NCBI GenBank assembly: GCA_029012425.1
Contig: JAQXMB010000095.1
Location: forward strand, 1 to 33,102
Reading direction: 5' to 3'
Length of the DNA stretch: 33,102 bases
Origin: a bacterium
GTDB taxonomy: Bacteria > Bacillota > Clostridia > Lachnospirales > Lachnospiraceae
Part shown: positions 8,863 to 17,392 of the stretch, one piece after another
Layout of the letters: each line of letters opens with the position of its first letter
Numbering within the stretch: the stretch's first letter is position 1
The notes under the pieces: model-generated
The model's database searches: none
Told to the model about the DNA's origin: nothing
What the model saw: the letters and a program-made list of their open reading frames with translations, nothing else
Translations under genes and position numbers: made by a program

Positions 8863-8903
8863 AAAAAGCAGGTATTGCCTATTGGTAGTACCTGCTTTTT
8901 TTT
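8863..8903 (+). terminator. Rho-independent terminator after lysC
   Basis: An 11-bp stem (AAAAGCAGGTA at 8864-8874 with its complement ending in the T-run) has a 14-nt loop and is followed by TTTTTTTT. Confidence 0.9.
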
Positions 8904-8966
8904 GCAACGATTCAGAGCCAAGGCAATTTCCATAAATATCAGGGTTACACTTTTTATAAATTATAG

Positions 8967-8995
8967 TTGACAATGAAATATAGATGTGATATACC
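8967..8995 (+). promoter_or_regulatory. Promoter of the GntR-ABC operon
   Basis: Consensus TTGACA (8967-8972), 17-bp spacer and TATACC (8990-8995). The 5' leader to the GntR start at 9114 would be about 110 nt. Confidence 0.65.
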
Positions 8996-9016
8996 TGTAT
9001 TAACACAACTAATACA
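8996..9016. promoter_or_regulatory. Likely operator of the GntR/YtrA-type repressor
   Basis: A perfect inverted repeat with 7-bp arms, TGTATTA and TAATACA, separated by 7 bp, abuts the -10 box and covers the expected start site. GntR/YtrA repressors next to ABC genes are typically autoregulated through such sites. That this one binds the adjacent regulator is inferred from position. Confidence 0.6.
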
Positions 9017-9113
9017 CCTATTACAGATAGGACGGTTGTGGCGTAAGAAGGAAAATATGAAAAATAATTGACTTGCTGTTTTTGACGCGAGTCAGACCGA
9101 AAGGAGGGCTTTA

Positions 9114-9488
9114 ATGATTCAGTTAAACTACCGGGATTCAAAACCAATTTATGAGCAGATAAAGGAAGGTCTGCGTCGATTGGTAATTCTCGGCGTCATT
9201 GCCAAAGATGAAAAATTACCGTCAGTTCGAGAATTGGCGAGTGAATTGGCGATTAATCCGAACACGATACAGAGAGCATATCGTGAACTGGAGACCGAAG
9301 GCTACATCTATACTGTATCAGGAAAAGGAAGCTTTGCAGCTGAGCAGACAGATGTAAAAGGAGGGAGGAATGTTCACTTGTTAGAGGAGTTTGATGACAT
9401 TGTGAGAGAATTGTTATATCTTTCAGAGAGCAAAGAATCTTTGAAGGAACGAATTGAGAAGATCGCAGAGGGAGGAGAAGAACAGTGA
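9114..9488 (+). CDS. GntR-family transcriptional regulator, YtrA-like
   Basis: This 124-residue protein has an N-terminal winged helix-turn-helix (KLPSVRELASELAINPNTIQRAYRELETEGY, given as the region at about residues 36-65) and a short C-terminal tail with no ligand-binding domain. That is the YtrA subfamily architecture. YtrA regulators repress adjacent ABC-transporter operons and respond to cell-envelope stress in Bacillus. AAAGGAGG precedes the ATG. The stop overlaps the start of the ATPase gene by 4 bp (GTGA), which indicates translational coupling. Confidence 0.9.
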   Translation: MIQLNYRDSKPIYEQIKEGLRRLVILGVIAKDEKLPSVRELASELAINPNTIQRAYRELETEGYIYTVSGKGSFAAEQTDVKGGRNVHLLEEFDDIVRELLYLSESKESLKERIEKIAEGGEEQ

Positions 9489-10384
9489 TTCAGGTAAATG
9501 AAGTAGTAAAAGAGTTCGATGGCTACCGCGCATTGAATCATTTGAATATGCATGTGCCTCATGGTGCGATTTACGGATTGGTTGGCCCCAACGGAGCAGG
9601 AAAGTCGACCATCATAAGACACATTACAGGCGCATATCTTCAGGATGAAGGTGAAGTTCTCGTTGATGGACAGAAGGTATATGAGAATCCTGCGGTAAAA
9701 GAGAAGTATGCATATATCCCGGATGATATCTTTTATTATAATCAGGCAAATACATTGGAAATGATGCGTTTCTACAAGGGAATTTACAAAAACTTTGACG
9801 AGGAATTATTCCATAAGTTAAGTGAGTGTTTTCCCGCAGTGAATGTAAAACGCAATATTCGAAGCCTTTCAAAGGGTATGCAAAAGCAGGTAGGCTTTTG
9901 GCTTTCCATCTGCTGCCGTCCCGAACTGCTGATTTTAGATGAGCCGGTTGACGGATTAGATCCTGTTATGAGACGCCAGATTTGGAGTCTGATTATGGCA
10001 GATGTGGCAGAGCACGGTACGACAGTACTTGTTTCTTCACATAACCTTAGAGAGTTAGAGGATGTGTGTGATCATGTCGGAATTATGGATAAAGGTAAGA
10101 TTTTGATTGAGCGGTCATTATCTGACCTTCAGGGCAGCGTCACAAAGGTGCAGGTTGCCTTTGACGGACCGATGCCCGAGCTTCCCGCATCTGTAGAAAT
10201 ACTTCACAAGGTTACAGCGGGTCGTGTACACACATTGATACTTCGCGGAGCACCCAGAGAGGCTGAGATTGCGATCGCAGCTATGCAGCCGCTTTTGATG
10301 GATGTCTTACCGCTTACACTGGAAGAAATCTTTATTTATGAGTTAGGAGGTGTAGAATATGCAGTCAAAGAAATCATTTTTTAA
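9485..10384 (+). CDS. ABC transporter ATP-binding protein
   Basis: The ATPase subunit has 299 residues. Walker A GPNGAGKST is near residue 36, the signature LSKGMQKQVGF near 126, Walker B LLILDEPVDGLDP near 148, and the H-loop SSHNLRE near 182. The start is GTG, overlapping the GntR stop. It pairs with the permease that overlaps its 3' end by 26 bp. The neighbourhood (YtrA-like regulator, large permease) suggests an envelope-stress or peptide-antibiotic exporter. The substrate cannot be deduced. Confidence 0.93.
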   Translation: MIQVNEVVKEFDGYRALNHLNMHVPHGAIYGLVGPNGAGKSTIIRHITGAYLQDEGEVLVDGQKVYENPAVKEKYAYIPDDIFYYNQANTLEMMRFYKGIYKNFDEELFHKLSECFPAVNVKRNIRSLSKGMQKQVGFWLSICCRPELLILDEPVDGLDPVMRRQIWSLIMADVAEHGTTVLVSSHNLRELEDVCDHVGIMDKGKILIERSLSDLQGSVTKVQVAFDGPMPELPASVEILHKVTAGRVHTLILRGAPREAEIAIAAMQPLLMDVLPLTLEEIFIYELGGVEYAVKEIIF

Positions 10385-12230
10385 CAAGACGATATTCAAG
10401 AAGAATCTGACCAGATTCTGGCCTTTTAGCTTAATGTATGGTGTTTTTTTGTTGCTGGTTCATCCATTTGTGTTATATCTGAATATTCAGTCTGCTGCAG
10501 CAACCTATGGAACGAAGGCTGAAGCGCAAAGACGGATTTATGAAATTATCTGTGACAGCTTTACGGCGTTAACAGAGCCTGTCAGTGTTGGAATTATTGC
10601 AATCGTAATTGCAATTGCAATGTTTGGTTATCTGTATCAGAGCAGGAGCGCCAATATGCTCCATGCTTTTCCGGTAAGCCGTACAGAGCTTTTTGTAACC
10701 AACTATCTATCAGGTCTTGTATTGATGGTGATTCCGCAGTTTATCTGTGCGCTGTTTATGAATCTTACCATTCTCGGTCATGCAAACAATGTCATTTGGG
10801 CAGTATGGGCCTGGCTTGCGATTACTTTTGGTGAGACATTATTCTTTTATGGACTTGCTTGCTTTGTAGTTATGTATACAGGACAGCTTCCGGTTGCACC
10901 GTTATTCTATTTTATCTGGAATTTCTTATATTTGGGAGTGATTGGACTGATTGATGCGTTGGCAGCATCCTTCCTGTTTGGTGTCAATGATATGCTGATT
11001 CCGATGGATGCAAATCCGTTGACACCGTTTATCTATCTGGCTACAAAAGTTGGATTTACTTCATCACCGAAGCTGACGGATGAGGGAATACTTCTTTATA
11101 CAAACGGAATTCATATATTGTTGGTTTATGTAGGTGTTGGTTTACTGCTTACAGCTGCGGCATGGTATACCTATCAGAAGCGCGGCGTGGAGACCGCCGG
11201 AGAATTTATCAGTATCCGCTGGGCGAAACCGCTGTTTCGTTGGGGATGTGCATATGTACTTGGTGTTGCGGTGGCGGAGTTTATCTTTTTTGTTCTGGGA
11301 GCAAACTATTCCTATGGACGCCGTGTAGAAATCGGATTTACGATTTTCCTTGCATTGTTTGCCGGAATCTTTTTCCTTGCTTCACAGATGTTTATTGATC
11401 GAAGCTTCAAGGTATTCAACAAAAAAGTACTCCGTGAGTGTGGAATCTGTATGGCATCCATTGCAGTTGTATTTATTCTGTTCCGTACGGATGTATTTGG
11501 AATTGAGAAGCATGTGCCGGATGCTGACAAAATTGAATCGGTTTCTACGAATGGACTCGAATGGAGTGATCCCGAGGACATTGCAAAGATTGTCGATGCA
11601 CATCAGGCGATTGTAGGTGATCGAAAGCATCTGAAGAACAGCATCAGAAATCAAGAGAGTGCTTGGGAGAGTGAGGACTTCTACAGTATCAATTTACGAT
11701 ATCAGATGAAGAACGGAAAGAAGATCACACGATTGTATACTTTCATTCTTGATTCGGAGAATGAGGTAACTGCCAGCATCCGAAACCTCAATCAGTTGAC
11801 TGCTGATCCGGATAGCATCAAGCGTGCACAATTCGGATATAATTATGACAGCGCACAGATTAAAATATCCGGTGCACATCTGTCATATGCAGACGGATGG
11901 GTGAATGAAGGCACCGATGATGCATGGTTACAGTATGCAGACACAAATGTTTTGGGAAACAAGGAGGAATTAGAGAAACTTTATCAGGCAGTTCTCACAG
12001 ATATTGACAATGGTGCGCTTATCTTCCAGTATTCGTTTAATGGAAATAATGCCAAAAAACTAAACGGTGTATCCCGTTATTATGCATCACTTGAACTGGA
12101 TATGATAATAAATGGCAACGAAAACAGATATGTATGGCTTGAGCTTGATACAAAGTGTAACGAGACAATAAAAACACTTGTAGAATTAGGCGCAATTGCG
12201 AGTGCAGATGTTTTAATGGTAGAAGAGTAG
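10359..12230 (+). CDS. ABC transporter permease with large C-terminal extracytoplasmic or soluble domain
   Basis: The protein has 623 residues, with about nine hydrophobic segments at roughly 22-42, 74-94, 115-137, 147-173, 180-206, 250-271, 294-314, 325-346 and 360-377. A hydrophilic domain of about 245 residues follows, rich in charged residues and mixed beta strands. The N-terminal half resembles ABC-2-type permeases encoded next to GntR/YtrA regulators in Lachnospiraceae. I do not recognise the C-terminal domain with certainty; it may be one of the uncharacterised families annotated on these permeases. GGAGG precedes the ATG, and a terminator follows the gene. Confidence 0.85.
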   Translation: MQSKKSFFNKTIFKKNLTRFWPFSLMYGVFLLLVHPFVLYLNIQSAAATYGTKAEAQRRIYEIICDSFTALTEPVSVGIIAIVIAIAMFGYLYQSRSANMLHAFPVSRTELFVTNYLSGLVLMVIPQFICALFMNLTILGHANNVIWAVWAWLAITFGETLFFYGLACFVVMYTGQLPVAPLFYFIWNFLYLGVIGLIDALAASFLFGVNDMLIPMDANPLTPFIYLATKVGFTSSPKLTDEGILLYTNGIHILLVYVGVGLLLTAAAWYTYQKRGVETAGEFISIRWAKPLFRWGCAYVLGVAVAEFIFFVLGANYSYGRRVEIGFTIFLALFAGIFFLASQMFIDRSFKVFNKKVLRECGICMASIAVVFILFRTDVFGIEKHVPDADKIESVSTNGLEWSDPEDIAKIVDAHQAIVGDRKHLKNSIRNQESAWESEDFYSINLRYQMKNGKKITRLYTFILDSENEVTASIRNLNQLTADPDSIKRAQFGYNYDSAQIKISGAHLSYADGWVNEGTDDAWLQYADTNVLGNKEELEKLYQAVLTDIDNGALIFQYSFNGNNAKKLNGVSRYYASLELDMIINGNENRYVWLELDTKCNETIKTLVELGAIASADVLMVEE

Positions 12231-12262
12231 TTGCCCTCACAGAAAGTTTTGTTATATAATAG

Positions 12263-12296
12263 CCTCGGTTGATCGTATGATTGACCGGGGTTTTTT
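12263..12296 (+). terminator. Rho-independent terminator after the GntR-ABC operon
   Basis: A 12-bp stem with G-U pairs (CCTCGGTTGATC against GATTGACCGGGG), a 4-nt loop and T6. Confidence 0.85.
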
Positions 12297-12359
12297 GCAT
12301 AGGAAGACCTTGCACAGCAGAATATAATATCAATTCTTTATGATCAGAATGGACGAATT

Positions 12360-13697
12360 ATGAATACAAATACACACAAAATTGCTTCTGTCCTTCCGGG
12401 CAGTATTGCGGAAGAATTAGAGTTAGAACCCGGAGATATGATTTTACAGATTAATGGGAAAGAAATCGAAGATATTTTTGATTTTCATTATCTGGTCGAA
12501 GACGAATATCTGCTCGTTCTTGTGGAAAAAGCAAATGGTGAACAGTGGGAGTTAGAGATTGAAAAAGACTATGACGAGGATCTGGGTGTTACTTTTGAAA
12601 ACGGTCTGATGGATGACTACAAGTCCTGCCAGAACCATTGCATTTTTTGCTTTATTGACCAGATGCCGCCTGGCATGAGAGACACGCTCTATTTTAAGGA
12701 CGATGACTCGCGTCTGTCTTTTTTACAGGGTAATTATGTGACGCTTACCAATATGAAGGAGAAGGATATTGAACGAATTATTCGCTATCGTTTGGATCCG
12801 ATTAATATATCGGTTCAGACGACGAATCCGATGCTTCGCTGTGAGATGTTGCACAATCGTTTTGCCGGTGATGCGTTAAAAAAGATCGATCGTCTGTATG
12901 AGGCGGGCATTCGGATGAATGGTCAGATTGTACTCTGCAAAGGTGTCAATGACGGTGCGCAGCTGGAGCGAAGCATACAGGATCTGATGAACTATCAGCC
13001 GTATATGGAGAGTGTATCTGTCGTACCGGTCGGACTATCCAGGTTTCGAGAGGGATTATATCCTTTGGAGCCGTTTACAAAACAGGATGCACGCGATGTG
13101 ATTTCACTGATTGAGCGATGGCAGAAGGTGAGTATGCAGGCACATGGGAATCATTTTATCCACGCCAGTGATGAGTGGTATCTGCTTGCTGATTTGCCGC
13201 TTCCAAAAGAGGAATCCTATGACGGGTACATCCAGCTTGAGAATGGAGTTGGAATGCTTCGTCTGCTGCACGAGGAATTTTTGGAAGCCCTGGAGAAAGC
13301 AACGGCTGATCATAAAACGAAACGAATGGTTTCACTTGCGACAGGCCGATTGGCGGCGCCGTTTCTGATGGAGCTTTTCGCAAAGCTTCACGAGGTTTAT
13401 CCGCATATTGAAGTACTTGTTTATCCGATCCGTAACGACTTTTTCGGAGAGATGATTACGGTTTCCGGGCTGATTACCGGTCAGGATTTAATCAAACAAT
13501 TAAGCGGGAAGCCACTTGGAGACAAACTGTTGTTGCCCTGCAATATGGTGCGTACGCAGGAACAGGATTTTCTGGATGATGTAACCGTCGCGGAGCTTGA
13601 AAAAACTTTACAAGTTTCCGTGGATATTGTAAAATCAAGCGGTCAGGATTTATTGGATGCCATTTTATCTCAGACTGATAAACTCCCACAGCATTAA
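12360..13697 (+). CDS. DUF512 family protein: PDZ-like domain plus radical-SAM-like cysteine motif
   Basis: The protein has 445 residues. Residues about 5-70 form a PDZ-like domain (VLPGSIAEELELEPGD, then INGKEIEDI). A CQNHCIFCF motif (CxxxCxxC) near residue 90 could hold a 4Fe-4S cluster as in radical SAM enzymes. The C-terminal half matches the DUF512 family, with the typical VPVGLSRFREG and ASDEWYLLA segments. The gene is commonly found directly upstream of der in Clostridia, as here; its reaction is unknown. No strong ribosome binding site is seen; a TATAAT lies at 12323-12328 with only a weak -35. The last 12 codons fall inside an inverted-repeat-rich stretch. Confidence 0.88.
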   Translation: MNTNTHKIASVLPGSIAEELELEPGDMILQINGKEIEDIFDFHYLVEDEYLLVLVEKANGEQWELEIEKDYDEDLGVTFENGLMDDYKSCQNHCIFCFIDQMPPGMRDTLYFKDDDSRLSFLQGNYVTLTNMKEKDIERIIRYRLDPINISVQTTNPMLRCEMLHNRFAGDALKKIDRLYEAGIRMNGQIVLCKGVNDGAQLERSIQDLMNYQPYMESVSVVPVGLSRFREGLYPLEPFTKQDARDVISLIERWQKVSMQAHGNHFIHASDEWYLLADLPLPKEESYDGYIQLENGVGMLRLLHEEFLEALEKATADHKTKRMVSLATGRLAAPFLMELFAKLHEVYPHIEVLVYPIRNDFFGEMITVSGLITGQDLIKQLSGKPLGDKLLLPCNMVRTQEQDFLDDVTVAELEKTLQVSVDIVKSSGQDLLDAILSQTDKLPQH

Positions 13698-13817
13698 GTT
13701 GTGAGTGAGACAATTTCGTCTCAGTGAGCGTACAATTTCTGACTGAGATAAAAAGCCACCGGTGGATTGCAGGAATGCGCAATTGAAGATGTCAGGCAAG
13801 CTGACGCGCATTCCGCA
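13663..13817 (+). repeat. Cluster of inverted repeats between DUF512 gene and der
   Basis: Four elements lie in series. An outer perfect 11-bp pair is TTTTATCTCAG (13663-13673) with CTGAGATAAAA (13743-13753). Inside it is a 6-bp hairpin TGAGAC/GTCTCA (13706-13711, 13718-13723). Next is the palindrome CCACCGGTGG (13756-13765). Last is a 9-bp pair GGAATGCGC (13772-13780) with GCGCATTCC (13806-13814), which contains GTCAG/CTGAC (13791-13795, 13801-13805). No T-run follows, so it is not a simple terminator. It could be an RNA leader of der or a small mobile inverted-repeat element. Confidence 0.6.
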
Positions 13818-13876
13818 GCAAGAACGCAGAGCATTTTTGAATGAAGTGGTTATCAGAAGTAATTTAGGAGAATGAT

Positions 13877-15202
13877 ATGAGTAAACCAATCGTGGCGATT
13901 GTCGGTCGTCCCAATGTAGGAAAGTCAACACTGTTCAATGCGATTGCGGGATCGCGCATTTCGATTGTTCAGGATACTCCCGGGGTGACAAGAGATCGAA
14001 TCTATGCCGATGTCAGTTGGCTGAATTATAATTTTACAATGATTGATACCGGAGGAATTGAGCCGGACAGTGGAGATGTGATTCTCTCTCAGATGCGTGA
14101 GCAGGCACAGATTGCAATTGATACCGCTGATGTGATCGTTTTTATTGTTGATGTGCGTCAGGGTATGCAGGATGCGGATTCAAAGGTGGCTGATATGCTG
14201 CGCCGCTCGCACAAGCCGGTAGTTCTTGCAGTAAATAAAGTAGACAATTTTGAAAAACTCATGGTGGATGTATATGAGTTTTACAACCTTGGAATGGGGG
14301 AGCCGGTTCCGGTTTCCGCAGCATCGATGCTCGGTATCGGAGACCTTCTCGACGAGGTGGTAAAGCACTTCCCTGAAGGAGATGAAACGGACGAAGAAGA
14401 TGACAGACCCAAAATTGCTGTCATCGGAAAACCCAATGTAGGAAAATCATCACTTGTCAATCGACTGACAGGTGATAATCGTGTGATTGTATCGGATATT
14501 GCAGGAACCACACGGGATGCAATTGATACGCCCGTGAAATATCACGGAAAAGAATATGTCTTTATCGATACCGCAGGCCTTCGCCGTAAGAACAAGATAA
14601 AAGAAGAAATTGAAAGATACAGTATTATTCGTGCTGTGACGGCAGTTGAGCGTGCGGATGTCGTGCTTCTTATGATCGATGCGACGGAGGGTGTTACCGA
14701 GCAGGATGCCAAGATTGCAGGAATTGCGCATGAGCGGGGAAAGGGTATCATTATTGTTGTCAATAAATGGGATGCGATAGAGAAGGATGATAAGACGATT
14801 TATCGTCAGTCGGAGAAGATTCGCCAGATCTTAAGCTTTTTATCGTATGCGCAGATTATGTTTATTTCTGCAAAAACCGGACAGCGGGTACAGAATATCT
14901 ATGATATGATCGACATGGTTATTGAAAATAACTCGATGCGTGTGGCAACCGGTGTGCTCAATGAGATTGTTGCGGAAGCAGTTGCAATGCAGCAGCCTCC
15001 GACAGATAAAGGAAAGCGCCTGAAGATTTATTATGTCACACAGGTTTCTGTCAAGCCGCCGACCTTTGTTATCTTTGTAAATGACAAGGAACTGGCACAT
15101 TTCTCTTATGTGCGTTATCTGGAAAACCGGATTCGCGATGCATTTGGTTTTGCAGGTACTTCACTGAAATTTATTGTCCGTGAGCGGAAGGAGGAGCAGT
15201 AG
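13877..15202 (+). CDS. der: Ribosome-assembly GTPase Der (EngA)
   Basis: The 441-residue protein contains two tandem GTPase domains, the hallmark of Der, needed for 50S subunit maturation. Domain 1: G1 GRPNVGKST near residue 9, [16 protein letters not shown] near 118. Domain 2: G1 GKPNVGKSS near 183, [23 protein letters not shown] near 296. The C-terminal KH-like domain occupies about 355-441. AGGAG precedes the ATG. The order DUF512-der-plsY is conserved in Clostridia. Confidence 0.97.
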   Translation: MSKPIVAIVGRPNVGKSTLFNAIAGSRISIVQDTPGVTRDRIYADVSWLNYNFTMIDTGGIEPDSGDVILSQMREQAQIAIDTADVIVFIVDVRQGMQDADSKVADMLRRSHKPVVLAVNKVDNFEKLMVDVYEFYNLGMGEPVPVSAASMLGIGDLLDEVVKHFPEGDETDEEDDRPKIAVIGKPNVGKSSLVNRLTGDNRVIVSDIAGTTRDAIDTPVKYHGKEYVFIDTAGLRRKNKIKEEIERYSIIRAVTAVERADVVLLMIDATEGVTEQDAKIAGIAHERGKGIIIVVNKWDAIEKDDKTIYRQSEKIRQILSFLSYAQIMFISAKTGQRVQNIYDMIDMVIENNSMRVATGVLNEIVAEAVAMQQPPTDKGKRLKIYYVTQVSVKPPTFVIFVNDKELAHFSYVRYLENRIRDAFGFAGTSLKFIVRERKEEQ

Positions 15203-15206
15203 AGTG

Positions 15207-15860
15207 ATGAGCATAATTTATCGATTGATTTCCTTGGCAATAGGATATATTTGTGGACATTTTCTGACCGGATTCTTTTACGGAAAGACACAGAATGTGG
15301 ATCTTCGGAATGTTGGAAGCGGAAATGTCGGTACGACAAACACTTATCGCAATCTCGGGCCGAAAGCCGGAGTGTTAACGCTTCTCGGAGATGTATTGAA
15401 AGTCGTATTATCGGTAGGGGTTGTCTGGCTGATCTTTCATAACTCACAGCCGCAGATGACGAAGCTTCTCATGTATTACGCAGGACTGGGAACCATTCTC
15501 GGACATAATTTCCCGACCTTTATGAAGTTTAAGGGAGGAAAAGGAATTGCATGTACGGGTGGTCTTATGGTTGCGGTATGTCCGATCTGTGTTCCGATTT
15601 GTCTGGCAATCTTTCTGATAACGGTTGCACTTACCAGATATGTTTCCCTTGGCTCCATTCTTGTGTGCATCAGCTTTTTTATCCAGATTCTGGTGTTTGG
15701 GCAGATGGGAATGCTGGGGCTTGACGGTGCACAGTTATATGAGGTATATGTGCTTGCGGCAGTAGTCATGTTACTTGGTGTGGCTCGTCATCATGCAAAC
15801 ATTGGCCGTCTGATAAAAGGAACTGAGAACAAATTCTCATTTATTCCGGAAAAACAATAA
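15207..15860 (+). CDS. plsY: Glycerol-3-phosphate acyltransferase PlsY
   Basis: This integral membrane enzyme transfers acyl groups from acyl-phosphate to glycerol 3-phosphate, the first committed step of phospholipid synthesis. Visible signatures are GSGNVGTTNTYRNLG, GHNFPTFMKFKGGKG and a C-terminal RHHANIGRLIKGTENK. About five hydrophobic segments span its 217 residues. The open frame reaches back to 15174 inside der, but AAGGAGGAG at 15188-15196 points to a start at the ATG 15207 (or the GTG 15204). It is separated from der by 4 bp. The usual following gene gpsA is not present; dut takes its place. Confidence 0.94.
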   Translation: MSIIYRLISLAIGYICGHFLTGFFYGKTQNVDLRNVGSGNVGTTNTYRNLGPKAGVLTLLGDVLKVVLSVGVVWLIFHNSQPQMTKLLMYYAGLGTILGHNFPTFMKFKGGKGIACTGGLMVAVCPICVPICLAIFLITVALTRYVSLGSILVCISFFIQILVFGQMGMLGLDGAQLYEVYVLAAVVMLLGVARHHANIGRLIKGTENKFSFIPEKQ

Positions 15861-15871
15861 GAGGTAGAATC

Positions 15872-16309
15872 ATGAAGATACAGTTGAAGAAATTGACAAA
15901 CACGGCAAAGCTTCCGATGCGCGGAAGTGAGCAGGCTGCCGGATATGATGTGTATGCGGATATCTCAGAACCGCTTATCATTGCTCCGGGAGAGACGGTA
16001 AAGGTTCCTACCGGTCTTGCGGTTGCAATTCCGGACGGGTATTTTGGCGGTCTGTATGCAAGAAGCGGTCTTGCAACCAAGCAGGGCATTCGTCCGGCGA
16101 ACTGTGTGGGTATTGTCGACAGTGATTACCGCGGGGAGCTTATCTTCGCATTGCACAATGACAGCAACCGGGAGCAGACGATTGGCGTGGGTGAGCGCGT
16201 CGGTCAGTTAGTGGTTCAGCCGTTTTTATCAGTTACATTTGATGAGGTGGAGGAGCTTTCCGATACTGCCCGTGGTGAGGGTGGCTTTGGCTCTACCGGA
16301 ACGAACTAA
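15872..16309 (+). CDS. dut: dUTP diphosphatase
   Basis: It hydrolyses dUTP to dUMP, keeping uracil out of DNA and supplying dTMP synthesis. This 145-residue trimeric-type enzyme shows all five motifs: AAGYDVYAD, ARSGLATKQG, GIVDSDYRGE, GERVGQLVV and the C-terminal P-loop-like GEGGFGSTG. It lies 11 bp after plsY, with GAGGT upstream, and is the last gene before a terminator. Confidence 0.95.
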   Translation: MKIQLKKLTNTAKLPMRGSEQAAGYDVYADISEPLIIAPGETVKVPTGLAVAIPDGYFGGLYARSGLATKQGIRPANCVGIVDSDYRGELIFALHNDSNREQTIGVGERVGQLVVQPFLSVTFDEVEELSDTARGEGGFGSTGTN

Positions 16310-16341
16310 ATGTATTTCACCATAGAATTATGTCATTTCAC

Positions 16342-16381
16342 TTAGCTGCTTTTGCATCTTGCAAGAGCAGCTATTGTTTTT
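16342..16381 (+). terminator. Rho-independent terminator after dut
   Basis: A long stem (16343-16356 with 16360-16373, one G-U pair) and a TCT loop are followed by TTGTTTTT. Confidence 0.85.
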
Positions 16382-16402
16382 GTAAAAAAGAAAATGTATA
16401 GT
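16374..16402 (+). promoter_or_regulatory. Possible promoter of the second ABC transporter
   Basis: TTGTTT (16374-16379), 17-bp spacer, TATAGT (16397-16402). The -35 overlaps the T-run of the preceding terminator. It is a reasonable but not strong match. Confidence 0.45.
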
Positions 16403-16453
16403 CGTCTCAACAAGAAAACAATCAGAAAAAAGAGTAAAGACGGAGGAGTAATC

Positions 16454-17392
16454 ATGAGCGATTATGCAATGAGTGTTTCGCATTTTACGAAACAGTTTGG
16501 AAATCATAAGGCTGTCAATGATATCAGCTTTCAGGTAGAAGAAGGGGAACTGTTTGGCTTCCTCGGTGTGAACGGAGCAGGAAAATCCACAACCATAAAT
16601 ATGCTGTGTACGCTGTTTCCACCGACTTCGGGGACGGCACAGATTGCAGGATATACACTTGGTAAAGAGGACGATCAGATTAAGCATCAGATTGGAGTTG
16701 TCTATCAGAACAACTGCCTGGATGAGCTTTTGACGGTAAAAGAAAACCTGTTGCTTCGTGGTGGTTTGTATGAGACGGACAAAAAGAAGCTGAAAGCCCG
16801 TTTACAGGAGGTCAGTGAGCTGTTGGAGTTGGACGATGTGCTCAACCGTCGTTTCGGAAAACTGTCCGGCGGACAGAAAAGAAGATGTGAAATTGCAAGA
16901 GCACTTATGAATACACCCAAGATTCTGTTTCTCGATGAGCCGACAACCGGACTTGATCCGGCTACGAGAAAGAGTGTGTGGGAAATTATCCATAAGCTCC
17001 AGAAAGAGAAGAAAATGACCGTATTTCTAACCACTCATTACATGGAGGAGGCAGCAAAGGCAAAGCACATTGTAGTGATTGATAAAGGAACGATTGTGGA
17101 GACCGGAACACCATTTTCCCTCAAGGAAAAATATGCAAAGGATAAGCTTCGGCTCATGCCAAAGGAGGGATTACTCGATGCGCTTACCGCTTTGTTGGAT
17201 GAGATGCAGGTAGCCTATTATCGGCATGCCAAGTATGTGAGCATCAAGCTGGATGCAACACTTGAGGCGCTTACGATTGTCAACAGAGTAGAAAAACTTC
17301 TCGAGGGCTTCGAGGTCATTCAGGGAACGATGGACGATGTATTTTTATCACTGACAGGAAACGGAGAAGAGAACAATGAGAAAGATGCTTAA
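16454..17392 (+). CDS. ABC transporter ATP-binding protein (DrrA/CcmA-like, ABC-2 exporter)
   Basis: The protein has 312 residues. Walker A GVNGAGKST, the Q-loop region VVYQNNC, signature LSGGQKRRCEIARAL, Walker B ILFLDEPTTGLDP and H-loop TTHYMEEA are all in place. A C-terminal domain of about 80 residues is typical of drug and ABC-2 exporters. The frame opens at 16352, but GGAGGAG at 16443-16449 fixes the start at 16454. The permease gene overlaps its end by 17 bp. Confidence 0.93.
   Translation: MSDYAMSVSHFTKQFGNHKAVNDISFQVEEGELFGFLGVNGAGKSTTINMLCTLFPPTSGTAQIAGYTLGKEDDQIKHQIGVVYQNNCLDELLTVKENLLLRGGLYETDKKKLKARLQEVSELLELDDVLNRRFGKLSGGQKRRCEIARALMNTPKILFLDEPTTGLDPATRKSVWEIIHKLQKEKKMTVFLTTHYMEEAAKAKHIVVIDKGTIVETGTPFSLKEKYAKDKLRLMPKEGLLDALTALLDEMQVAYYRHAKYVSIKLDATLEALTIVNRVEKLLEGFEVIQGTMDDVFLSLTGNGEENNEKDA

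Noticed and set aside
12231..12260. Promoter-like TTGCCC-18-TATAAT after the permease
   Set aside because: Transcription from it would begin inside the terminator stem that starts at 12263, so it could not make a useful RNA.
12360..12500. DUF512 N-terminus as a membrane-tethered PDZ protease
   Set aside because: There is no membrane span and no serine protease motif; the cysteine motif and the gene order fit DUF512.
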